NCBI RefSeq assembly: GCF_019795155.1 | Contig: NZ_JAILYN010000003.1 | Span: forward strand, 112,888-176,887 | Reading direction: 5' to 3' | Source of the DNA: Marinobacterium arenosum | GTDB taxonomy: Bacteria; Pseudomonadota; Gammaproteobacteria; Pseudomonadales; Balneatricaceae | Length of the DNA: 64,000 bases | Shown: positions 45,842 to 53,920 of the stretch, piece after piece | Layout of the letters: each line of letters starts with the position of its first letter | Numbering within the stretch: position 1 is the first letter of the stretch | Notes under the pieces: model-generated | Database searches by the model: none | What the model was told of the DNA's origin: nothing | What the model saw: only the letters and a program-made list of their open reading frames with translations | Made by a program: the position numbers and the translations under genes

Positions 45842-48412
45842 ATGTCACTTGCCGATCGCCTGGTTGTCGGTGCTATGCGCTACCCCAGACGGATCTTCCT
45901 GGTATTGACCGCCATCGTGCTGCTGGCCGGCTGGCAACTGCCCTCCATTCAGGTGGATACCGACCCGGAGAACATGCTGCCGCACGACCAGCCCGACCGG
46001 CTGTTCCACGACAGGATGAAGCAGCGCTTCGCCCTGTATGACCTGATCGTGGTCGGCGTGGTCAACGAGCAGCATCCGGCCGGTATCTACAACAGCCAGA
46101 CCCTGGCTCAACTGCACACGTTGAGTGCGTCGATCGCCGAGATGGCCGGGGTGGTGCGCCAGGAGCAGATGGCGCTGGACCGGGTCGACAATATCCGCCA
46201 GCAGCCGGGCGGCGGTATCCGCTTCGACTGGCTGATGAAGCAGCCGCCGGCCGATCAGGCTGGCGCGGGGGAGGTCCGTCGGGCGGTCGAGCGGTTGCCG
46301 CTGCTGCAGAACACCCTGGTGTCGGGTGACGGCCGGGCGGCGGCGCTCTACGTGCCGATCGTCGACAAGTCGGAGAGCTACCGGTTGGCCAATGAGATCC
46401 AGGCGGTGATCGATACCCTCGACCCGGCCGACCAGTACCATATCGCCGGCCTGCCGGTGGCGGAGGACACCTTCGGCGTGGAGATGTTCGTGCAGATGGC
46501 GATCTCGGCGCCGCTGGCCGGGCTGATGATCTTCCTGCTGATGTGGCTGTTCTTCCGCTCGATGCTGCTGGTCGGCGCGGCGATGATCGTCGCGCTGGTG
46601 TCGGTGATCGTCACCATGGGCTTGCTGATCGGCCAGGGCTACACCGTGCACATCATGAGTTCGATGATCCCGATCTTCCTGATGCCGATCGCGGTGGTGG
46701 ATTCGGTGCATATCCTGTCGGAGTTCGCCGACCGTTACCGGCCGGGTGAGGAGCCGAAAGCGGCGTTGCGCACGGTGATGGCGCACCTGTTCACGCCGAT
46801 GCTGTACACCTCGCTGACCTCGGCGGTCGGCTTTGCCTCGCTGGCGTTTACGCCGATCCCGCCGGTGCAGGTGTTCGGACTGCACGTGGCGTTCGGCATC
46901 CTGCTGGCGTTCCTGCTGACGGTGCTGTTCGTGCCGGCCTATATCGCCAGCCTGTCGCCGGCACGGCTGGCCAGGCTGAAGGATCACCGGATCGATGAGA
47001 ATACCCAGGGACTGCTGGCGCGGCTGCTGTCCGCCACCGGGCGTTTCGCACTGCTCCGCGCCAAGGGGCTGCTGATACTGTTCGCCGCCCTGGCGGCGCT
47101 GTCGCTGTACGGCGTCAGCCAGATCCAGATCAACGACAACCCGGTGCGCTGGTTCAAGCAGGACCATCGGCTGCGGGTGGCCGACCGGGTAATGAACGAA
47201 CACTTCGCCGGCATCTACGATGCCTTCCTGGTATTGGAGAAAGCGTCCGACGGTTCCGGCACCGAGGCACTGGATCGGCGGTTAGACCAGCTGGCGCAGC
47301 AGTATGGCCTGCAACAGCCGCTGGCCGCTATTCGCAATGCGACTGAAACGAATGAACTGCAGAGCTATGGCAATGCGCTGATCGTCGCGTTCGATGAGGC
47401 CAGCTTCAGCGGTTCTGCCGAGGATGAAGCCGGCTGGTTGGCACTGATCGACACGGTCGAGCAGGCGCAGATGCAAGCCAGGTATTTCCTCGATCCCGAA
47501 GCGCTCGGATATCTGGATCGCCTGCAAGCCTACCTCGACGCTAACGACCGGGTGGGTAAGTCCAATGCGCTGCCGACGCTGGTCAAGACCGTCTATCGCG
47601 AGCTGCAGGGCGGCGCCGATGAACAGTACCGGCTGCCGGCTAGCCAGCAGGCGGTGGCCCAGACCCTGCTGAGCTTCCAGTCATCCCACCGGCCGACCGA
47701 CCTCTGGCATATGGTGACCCCGGATTACCGTTCGGCGGCGATCTGGCTGCAGCTGAAAAGCGGCGACAACCGCGACATGAGCGCGGTGATCGAACAGGTC
47801 GACGCCTACCTGGCCACTCATCCGCTGCCGCCGGGGGTGAGCGCCAACTGGGCCGGGCTGACCTACATCAACGTGGTCTGGCAGGAGCAGATGGTCAGCG
47901 GCATGCTGGCCAGCCTGCTGAGCGCCTTCGTGGCGGTGCTGCTGATGATGATCCTGCTGTTCCGCTCGCTGACGCTGGGGCTGCTGTCGATGCTGCCGTT
48001 ATCCGTGACCATCCTGTTCATATACGGATTGATCGGCTGGGTCGGCAAGGATTACGACATGCCGATCGCGGTGCTGTCGGCGCTGACGCTGGGGCTGTCG
48101 GTGGATTTCGCGATCCACTACCTGGAGCGGGCCCGGGCGATCTTCCGCCGCAGCGGTGAGTGGCCGGCGACGGTCGCCGAGCTCTATCAGGGACCGTCGC
48201 GGGCGATCAGCCGCAACGCGGTGGTGATCGCCATCGGCTTCACCCCGCTGCTGCTGGCGCCGCTGGTGCCTTACATCACCGTCGGCTTTTTCCTGGCCAC
48301 CATCATGGCGGTGTCGGCGCTGGTCACGCTGCTGTTGCTGCCGGCGGTGATCGGTCTGATCAAAGGTAAGCAACGCCTGTTCGGCGTGCGGGAGGAGATC
48401 GAGAATGTATAA
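45842..48412 (+). CDS. RND superfamily (MMPL-type) exporter
   Basis: An 856-residue inner-membrane protein with twelve helices in two halves, each with a large periplasmic loop. The first half begins MSLADRLVVGAMRYPRRIFL; SSMIPIFLMPIAVVDSVHIL and LSALTLGLSVDFAIHYLERA are the paired membrane motifs carrying proton-relay aspartates. It lacks a membrane-fusion protein partner, as in the hopanoid/lipid-type HAE-3 and MMPL groups. The ATG at 45842 with GAGGAA upstream is preferred. Its end overlaps the next gene by 8 bases. Lipid or hydrophobic export is likely from the LolA-like partner. Confidence 0.9.
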   Translation: MSLADRLVVGAMRYPRRIFLVLTAIVLLAGWQLPSIQVDTDPENMLPHDQPDRLFHDRMKQRFALYDLIVVGVVNEQHPAGIYNSQTLAQLHTLSASIAEMAGVVRQEQMALDRVDNIRQQPGGGIRFDWLMKQPPADQAGAGEVRRAVERLPLLQNTLVSGDGRAAALYVPIVDKSESYRLANEIQAVIDTLDPADQYHIAGLPVAEDTFGVEMFVQMAISAPLAGLMIFLLMWLFFRSMLLVGAAMIVALVSVIVTMGLLIGQGYTVHIMSSMIPIFLMPIAVVDSVHILSEFADRYRPGEEPKAALRTVMAHLFTPMLYTSLTSAVGFASLAFTPIPPVQVFGLHVAFGILLAFLLTVLFVPAYIASLSPARLARLKDHRIDENTQGLLARLLSATGRFALLRAKGLLILFAALAALSLYGVSQIQINDNPVRWFKQDHRLRVADRVMNEHFAGIYDAFLVLEKASDGSGTEALDRRLDQLAQQYGLQQPLAAIRNATETNELQSYGNALIVAFDEASFSGSAEDEAGWLALIDTVEQAQMQARYFLDPEALGYLDRLQAYLDANDRVGKSNALPTLVKTVYRELQGGADEQYRLPASQQAVAQTLLSFQSSHRPTDLWHMVTPDYRSAAIWLQLKSGDNRDMSAVIEQVDAYLATHPLPPGVSANWAGLTYINVVWQEQMVSGMLASLLSAFVAVLLMMILLFRSLTLGLLSMLPLSVTILFIYGLIGWVGKDYDMPIAVLSALTLGLSVDFAIHYLERARAIFRRSGEWPATVAELYQGPSRAISRNAVVIAIGFTPLLLAPLVPYITVGFFLATIMAVSALVTLLLLPAVIGLIKGKQRLFGVREEIENV

Positions 48413-49208
48413 TTGGCTTGCACGCAGTCTGGTACTGCTCGGGGCGATGCTGAGCAATGTATCCCTGGCGGCCGATTTGACCGATGTCGACGAGATCGTC
48501 CGCCGCGCCAACCTGGCCGCTTACTACCAGGGCGCCGACGGCCGGGCCGAGGCGCGGATGATCATCCGCGACGGACAGGGGCGTGAGCAGATGCGCCAGT
48601 TCACCATTCTCAGGCGCGACCGGAGTGACGGCGGCGACCAGGATTTCCTGGTGGTGTTCAGCCGCCCGGCGGACGTGCGCAACACCGTCTTCATGGTCGC
48701 CAAGCACACCGAGGGCGAGGACGACCGCTGGCTGTACCTGCCCAGCCTGGATCTGGTCAAGCGAATCTCAGCCGGTGACAAGCGGACCAGCTTTGTCGGG
48801 TCGCACTATTTCTACGAGGATGTTTCCGGCCGTAATATCCGCGACGACCAGCACCGCCTGCTGGGCAGCGACGAGCGTTTCTACCTGATCGGCAGCACGC
48901 CGAAAGACCCGGCCAGCGTCGAGTTCGCCCGCTATCAGGTGTGGATCGACAAGCAAACCTTCCTGCCGATGACCATCGAGTATTACGACAGCGGCGACCG
49001 CTCATACCGCAAGGTGGAGGTGATTGAAACGGAGACTGTGCAGGGGCATCCGACCGTGACCCGCTCACAGGTCAGCGACCTGCGCTCCGGTGGCAGCACC
49101 CGCATGGAGTTCCGTTTTATCCGCTATGATCTGGGGATGGAACCGGGCCTGTTCAGCGAACGCTCGCTGCGCAATCCGCCCCGTGAATGGTTGCAGCGGC
49201 CGCATTAA
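48405..49208 (+). CDS. Outer-membrane lipoprotein-sorting (LolA-like) protein
   Basis: A 267-residue exported protein; signal peptide of about 22 residues (SLVLLGAMLSNVSLAA). The family markers are QFTILRRD, FLVVFSRPADVRNTVFMVAK, DDRWLYLPSLDLVKRI and FVGSHYFYEDVSGR, all on a LolA-like half-barrel. Members of this group are found with RND/MMPL exporters, probably carrying the hydrophobic cargo through the periplasm. It overlaps the RND gene and is 46 bases before the barrel gene. Confidence 0.9.
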   Translation: MYNWLARSLVLLGAMLSNVSLAADLTDVDEIVRRANLAAYYQGADGRAEARMIIRDGQGREQMRQFTILRRDRSDGGDQDFLVVFSRPADVRNTVFMVAKHTEGEDDRWLYLPSLDLVKRISAGDKRTSFVGSHYFYEDVSGRNIRDDQHRLLGSDERFYLIGSTPKDPASVEFARYQVWIDKQTFLPMTIEYYDSGDRSYRKVEVIETETVQGHPTVTRSQVSDLRSGGSTRMEFRFIRYDLGMEPGLFSERSLRNPPREWLQRPH

Positions 49209-49254
49209 TTATCAATGGGCCAGAAGGATGGCGCTGATGGAGGCTAGATAAATC

Positions 49255-50574
49255 ATGCGACTGGGAGTGGCTGGCCTGCTGGTGTTGCTATTATCGACCC
49301 CACTTGCCCGGGCAGTGGGTCAACCGGCCGATACAACGGATGACTGGGGAGATGACAGCTGGGCCGAGGAGTCCTGGGATACGACGGCGGAAAGTGGCCC
49401 GCGCTGGCACGGTTTCTACGAAGTGGGACTGGGCGGACGGCTGGCGGACGATGCGGTGCTGGATGAGCGGCTGACGCTGGCGGAAACCCGGCTCCGACTG
49501 GAACGGGAGCAGTATCTCGGCGACTACCGCTACAGCCTGAAGGCCGATCTCTGGGCCGATGGCGTCGAGCACGGCCTGCACGGCCGGTTGCGCGAGGCGC
49601 TGCTGTCGTTCAGTCCGAGCGACCGGCTGGATCTGCGCATCGGCCAGCAGGTGCTGACTTGGGGTACCGGAGATCTGCTGTTCCTAAACGACCTGTTCGC
49701 CAAGGACTGGGTATCGTTTTTCAGTGGCCGCGAAGATGGCTACCTGAAAGCGCCGGCCGCCACCGTCAAGGCCAGCTACTACAGCGGTGCCGGCGCCAAC
49801 CTGGACCTGGTCTGGACGCCGCGTTTTCGCAGCGACAACTTTATCGACGGTGAGCGGTTCAGTTACTTCTCGCCGCTGACCGGCAGCAATGTGGCGGCAC
49901 CGGACGGCCATCTGCAACCGCAACGGCCTGAGCATGATCTGGACAATGGCGAGTTTGCTGCCCGGCTGTTCGGTCGTCGTGACGGCACCGAGTGGGCACT
50001 GTACGCCTATCGCGGTTTCTGGAAACAGCCCAATGCGGTCGATCCGGCCGGCCAGTTCTACTTCAGCCGGCTGACCGCGCTCGGCGCCAGTCTGCGTGGC
50101 AACCTGGCCGGCGGTATCGGCTATACGGAGCTGGCCTGGTACGAAGGCGAGGATGGCAGTGGCGGCGATCCGCTATTGCCGAACGACCAGTTGCGGCTGT
50201 TAGCCGGCTACGAGCGGGAGCTGCGACCCAAGCTGACTCTCGGTGTGCAGTACTACCTGGAGTGGCTGCAGGATCACGCTGCGCTGGCCGCCAATGACGG
50301 CGACTCGCCGTACCGGCCCGACGAGTACCGCCAACTGTGGACGCTGCGGCTGACCTACCGGGCCATGCAGGACAACCTGACGCTGAGCTGGTTCAGCTTC
50401 TGGTCGCCGAGCGACCAGGACTACTACCTGCGCCCGTCGCTCAGCTACCGATTCGACGACCAGCTGTCGCTGACCGTCGGCGGTAACCTGTTCGGTGGCG
50501 ATCAGTCGCATACCTTCTTCGGCCAGTTCGAGGACGCTTCCAACCTCTATGCCCGGCTGCGCTACAGTTTTTAA
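49255..50574 (+). CDS. Outer-membrane beta-barrel protein of the RND/LolA-like operon
   Basis: A 439-residue exported protein. The signal peptide is about 1-20 (VAGLLVLLLSTPLARA), then an acidic Trp/Asp-rich stretch (DDWGDDSWAEESWD). The rest has alternating amphipathic strands (RYSLKADLWADG, LDLRIGQQVLTWGTGD, NLTLSWFSFW, LYARLRYSF) and ends in phenylalanine, the usual outer-membrane assembly signal. It is similar in style to DUF1302-type porins. Context suggests the exit route or receptor for material moved by the RND and LolA-like proteins. Confidence 0.75.
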   Translation: MRLGVAGLLVLLLSTPLARAVGQPADTTDDWGDDSWAEESWDTTAESGPRWHGFYEVGLGGRLADDAVLDERLTLAETRLRLEREQYLGDYRYSLKADLWADGVEHGLHGRLREALLSFSPSDRLDLRIGQQVLTWGTGDLLFLNDLFAKDWVSFFSGREDGYLKAPAATVKASYYSGAGANLDLVWTPRFRSDNFIDGERFSYFSPLTGSNVAAPDGHLQPQRPEHDLDNGEFAARLFGRRDGTEWALYAYRGFWKQPNAVDPAGQFYFSRLTALGASLRGNLAGGIGYTELAWYEGEDGSGGDPLLPNDQLRLLAGYERELRPKLTLGVQYYLEWLQDHAALAANDGDSPYRPDEYRQLWTLRLTYRAMQDNLTLSWFSFWSPSDQDYYLRPSLSYRFDDQLSLTVGGNLFGGDQSHTFFGQFEDASNLYARLRYSF

Positions 50575-50590
50575 CTCAGGTAATAGTTTT

Positions 50591-50878
50591 GAGTTAACAG
50601 GTTTTAGTTAACAGAGTTGAGTTAACAGCGGGCCCCGCCTCAGTGCCAATTTGCTATTTCAACCAGGCTTTGTAGGAGGCGCGTCCCGCGGCGACGGATT
50701 CAGTTCGTTCTGGCCGAATATGAATATCCGTCGCTATGGGGTCGGTTTTTCCGGATTTTTGTAAGCTTTTAGTTAACGGGTTTTAGTTAACAGAGTTGAG
50801 TTAACAGCGACCCAGTCTCAGTGCCAGTTTGCTATCGCAGCCAGGCTTTGTAGGAGGCGTGCCCCGCGGCGACGGATC
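50591..50878. repeat. Two 109-bp direct copies of a GTTAACAG + REP block, 179 bp apart
   Basis: Copies run 50591-50699 and 50770-50878. Each starts with three GTTAACAG/GTTAACGG phrases and ends in a REP-like TGTAGGAGGCG...CCGCGGCGACGGAT. In the first copy the end GCGACGGAT pairs with ATCCGTCGC at 50726-50734. The 384-base gap after the barrel gene holds nothing else recognisable. Confidence 0.85.
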
Positions 50879-50958
50879 GTAGGTTGGGATGAGGCCGAAT
50901 CCCAACAGAGTTGGCTTGAGATCCATCCCTGGTGGCGATCTTCCATAACAACGGTCGA

Positions 50959-52389
50959 CTAAGCCGCCTTGCCGACCTCGTCGATCAGCTTCTGCGCCTC
51001 CTCACCGACGATCTGTAGCGCCCGTTCGACCCGCGCGTTCATCTCCGGCGCGAAGTTAATCCGGATACAGTTCTGGAAACGGGTCGAGGCGCTGAACAGC
51101 GGCCCCGGCGCCACGCTGACGCCGCGTGCCTGGGTGCGCTCGTTGAGCTGCTCGGCATCGACCTGCTGCGGTAGCTCCACCCACAACAGGTAGCCGCCCT
51201 GCGGTCGGCTGGCGCGGGTGCCCTCCGGCAGGTAGCGGGCTACCCATTCCAGCATCCGGTCACGGTTCTGCTTGTAGCTGGCGCGCATCTTGCGCAGGTG
51301 GCGCTCGTAACCACCCTGGGCGATGAATTCCGCTACCGCCAGCTGCGGCAGAGTGGTGCTGGCCATGCTGGTAACGTATTTCATGTGCATCACCTGCATC
51401 AGGTACTGGCCCGGCGCTACCCAGCCGACCCGCAACCCCGGGGCGATACTCTTCGAGGTGGCCGAACAGAGAATCACCCGGCCCTCCTGGTCGAACGATT
51501 TGATGGTGCGCGGTCGCGGGTAGCTGTAGCTCAGGTCGCCGTAGATATCGTCCTCGATGATCGGCAGGTCATATTTGCGCGCCAGTTCCAGCAGCCGCTG
51601 CTTGTGGCTGTCCGGCATGCAGTAACCGGCCGGGTTGTTGAAGGTCGGGGTGGTCAGGATCGCCTTCACCGGCCACTGCTCCAGCGCCAGCTCCAGCGCT
51701 TCCAGGCTCATGCCGGTTTCCGGGTGGCAGGGGATCTCCAGCGCCTGCAGGCCGTTGGCTTCGATCGCCTGCAATGAGCCGAAGAAGCCTGGCGAATCCA
51801 CCGCGATGATATCGCCGGCCTGTGAGATCGCCCGCAGGCTGGTGGACAATGCCTCCTGGCAGCCGGTGGTGACGATGATCTCCTCGGCCGCCAACCGGCA
51901 GCCGGAATCGACCGCCAGGCGGGCGACCTGGTGGCGCAACTCGTCGGCGCCGTGCAGCTGGTCGTAGGCCAGTCCGCGCAGGCCGACCCGGCGGTTCAGG
52001 TCGCTGAGGATGGTCTGCAGCGGCTTCAGGGTCGGCGCTTCCAGGTTGGGTAGCGCGACGCTGAGGTAGACCATGTTGCGGTCTTCCGGCTGCGACATCA
52101 TGTGCAGCACCTGTTGCCAGCGCGACACCCGCAGCGGCTTATGCAGGGTGCTGCTGGTACTGGGCAGCGGTGGCACCTCGATACGCGGTGACACGTAATA
52201 GCCGGACTTGGGGCGCGGCTGGGCCAGCCCGCGGTCTTCCAACAGGCGATAGGCTTCCTGTACCGTGGAGATGCTGACGCCGTGTTCCTGGCTCAGGCTG
52301 CGGATCGACGGCAGTTTGTCGCCGCTGCGAAAATAGCCCTGCTCGATCCGTTGCGCCAGGGTATCGGCCAGCTGTTCATACAGTTTCAT
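50959..52389 (-). CDS. MocR/PdxR-type GntR regulator with aminotransferase domain
   Basis: A 476-residue fusion. The GntR winged helix (1-75; GYFRSGDKLPSIRSLSQEHGVSISTVQEA as consecutive motifs) is followed by a fold-type I aminotransferase domain binding pyridoxal phosphate (VTTGCQEALS, TPTFNNPAGYCMP, and the PLP-lysine in SATSKSIAPGLRVGW near residue 305). The ATG at 52389 with GGAGCG upstream fits the family N-terminus; the frame runs to 52533. It is divergent from DUF1127 and phzF genes and probably controls them. Confidence 0.9.
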   Translation of the reverse strand: MKLYEQLADTLAQRIEQGYFRSGDKLPSIRSLSQEHGVSISTVQEAYRLLEDRGLAQPRPKSGYYVSPRIEVPPLPSTSSTLHKPLRVSRWQQVLHMMSQPEDRNMVYLSVALPNLEAPTLKPLQTILSDLNRRVGLRGLAYDQLHGADELRHQVARLAVDSGCRLAAEEIIVTTGCQEALSTSLRAISQAGDIIAVDSPGFFGSLQAIEANGLQALEIPCHPETGMSLEALELALEQWPVKAILTTPTFNNPAGYCMPDSHKQRLLELARKYDLPIIEDDIYGDLSYSYPRPRTIKSFDQEGRVILCSATSKSIAPGLRVGWVAPGQYLMQVMHMKYVTSMASTTLPQLAVAEFIAQGGYERHLRKMRASYKQNRDRMLEWVARYLPEGTRASRPQGGYLLWVELPQQVDAEQLNERTQARGVSVAPGPLFSASTRFQNCIRINFAPEMNARVERALQIVGEEAQKLIDEVGKAA

Positions 52390-52443
52390 CACGCGCTCCG
52401 GTGGTGTGCCGCCAACCGGTACAGTTGGTTGCCCCGGCTGGCA

Positions 52444-52500
52444 ATACAGATCTGTTTCTATAGGTCTGTATGGTGTCTTATTTGTTGTTTTTGGATCTGT
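52444..52500. promoter_or_regulatory. Candidate MocR operator
   Basis: In the divergent promoter, ATACAGA (52444-52450) and TCTGTAT (52465-52471) form an inverted pair, and TCTGT recurs at 52451, 52465 and 52496 as direct repeats. MocR proteins often bind paired direct or inverted half-sites. This is pattern only. Confidence 0.4.
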
Positions 52501-52556
52501 AATGGTTTCAGCTGTGGCCCTAAACTGCAACAACTTTCAATGAAGGGGTTGCAGCG

Positions 52557-52739
52557 ATGATTTTCTATCTGAAACTGGGGCCGTTGCTCGAACAGGGGTT
52601 GCGGTTGTTAAGACAATGGCGGCACCGGGCCCGTAGCCGCCGTCAATTGCTGGCGCTGGACGAGCAGCGCCTGAAGGACACGGGGCTGAGCAGGGCCGAG
52701 GCGTTGCGAGAGGGTTGCAAGCCGTTCTGGCAGTCGTGA
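52557..52739 (+). CDS. DUF1127 small basic protein
   Basis: A 60-residue protein. The second half has the DUF1127 pattern: RRQLLALDEQRLKDTGLSRAEALREGCKPFW. The first part is amphipathic. Such proteins are linked in some bacteria to phosphate, RNA turnover and stress, with no settled mechanism. The gene often stands beside MocR regulators, as here. GGGGTTGCAGCG precedes the ATG. Confidence 0.88.
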   Translation: MIFYLKLGPLLEQGLRLLRQWRHRARSRRQLLALDEQRLKDTGLSRAEALREGCKPFWQS

Positions 52740-52816
52740 ATCAAGGCGTGAGCCAAGCCCTGAAATAGGCCGTGAACCAAGCCGTCAAACATGCCGTGAA
52801 CTAAAGGAGAGAGGGT

Positions 52817-53713
52817 GTGCGGAACAAGATCGAGTACAGATTACTGGACGTATTTACCGAGCTGCCGTTCGGCGGCAATCAACTGGCGGTCTTCCCGCAG
52901 GCCGAGGGGCTGTCGACGGAACTGATGCAGCGGTTGGCCAACGAGCTGAATTTGGCGGAAACCACCTTCGTCAGCGCGGGCGAGGGCGAGCGGGAGCCTC
53001 GGGTGCGGATCTTCACCCCGGCATTCGAGATGCCGTTCGCCGGCCACCCGACCATCGGCACCGCGATCTGCCTGGCGATGCTGGACGGCGACAACGGCCG
53101 GAGCGAATGGACACTGCAGGAAAATGTCGGCCCGGTGTCGGTGCGGGTCGATCTAGACGGGGCTCAGCCGCGCGCCACCCTGGCGGTGGCCCAGCTACCG
53201 GAGGTCAGCGAATCCTCGCTGAGCCGCGCCGATGCGGCGGCGCTGTTGGGCGTGGCTGAAGCCGAGGTGATCGCCGAGCCGTTGATCTCCAGCTGCGGTT
53301 ATCCGTTCCAGGTGATTCAGCTGGCCAGTGCCGAGGCGGTGGCCCGGACCACGGTGCAGAGCGCCGCCTGGCAGCGGTTGCTGGCCGATCATCCGGTGCC
53401 CGATCTGTACGTGGTTTCTGTCGACGGCGACCGGGCCAAGGTGCGGATGTTCTGTATCGAGATCGGTATCCAGGAGGACCCGGCCACCGGCAGTGCCGCC
53501 GCAGCGTTGGCGGGAGTATTGGCGCAACCGCTGACGGATGGCGACTATCGTTACCTGCTTAGCCAGGGTGAGGAGCTGGGCCGGCCCAGCCAGCTGCAGC
53601 TGGATTTCAGCAAGCGGCAGGGCGCGGTAAGCGCGGTCGAAGTCAGCGGCAGTGCCCGGCTGGTGGGCGAGGGGGCGTTCTATCTGGATCAGTTGTGCTT
53701 GCAGCGCGGCTAG
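52817..53713 (+). CDS. PhzF-family isomerase/epimerase
   Basis: A 298-residue protein of the PhzF family (diaminopimelate-epimerase-like fold). It shows RLLDVFTELPFGGNQLAVFP, the catalytic glutamate in NLAETTFVS (near 47), IFTPAFEMPFAGHPTIGTA and EDPATGSAAAALAG. The GTG at 52817 follows GGAGAGAGGG. Position after a DUF1127 gene and divergent MocR regulator suggests amino-acid-like substrate metabolism, but the reaction is not known. Confidence 0.9.
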   Translation: MRNKIEYRLLDVFTELPFGGNQLAVFPQAEGLSTELMQRLANELNLAETTFVSAGEGEREPRVRIFTPAFEMPFAGHPTIGTAICLAMLDGDNGRSEWTLQENVGPVSVRVDLDGAQPRATLAVAQLPEVSESSLSRADAAALLGVAEAEVIAEPLISSCGYPFQVIQLASAEAVARTTVQSAAWQRLLADHPVPDLYVVSVDGDRAKVRMFCIEIGIQEDPATGSAAAALAGVLAQPLTDGDYRYLLSQGEELGRPSQLQLDFSKRQGAVSAVEVSGSARLVGEGAFYLDQLCLQRG

Positions 53714-53829
53714 GTAATCGGAACGAGGCTCGGCCTGGGCTGCCAACCATCCTGGTTAGAGTTAGCTCTGCTGAACTATTTATGACAGCGCGCTGAACTG
53801 GTCATTATTTTAAGCCAATATGGCGGTCC

Positions 53830-53879
53830 AGGGCATTTCCAACTAATGGACGAAGTTAGTTGGAAACTGAAGGTGCCCT
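53830..53879. other. Long perfect-stem hairpin at the GC transition
   Basis: TTTCCAACTAA and TTAGTTGGAAA (11 bp perfect, 9-base loop), with outer arms AGGGCA and TGCCCT separated by a small bulge. It lies between convergent genes, where the GC-rich DNA gives way to A+T-rich DNA. It may be a terminator or a recombination scar; there is no U-tract. Confidence 0.5.
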
Positions 53880-53920
53880 GATCCGCCTTATGATTCAGTA
53901 CTGATAGCTAAAAAGTTTCA

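Noticed and set aside
45845..47203. 452-codon minus-strand frame opposite the RND gene
   Set aside because: His/Arg/Gln-rich antisense shadow; the RND frame has all membrane motifs.
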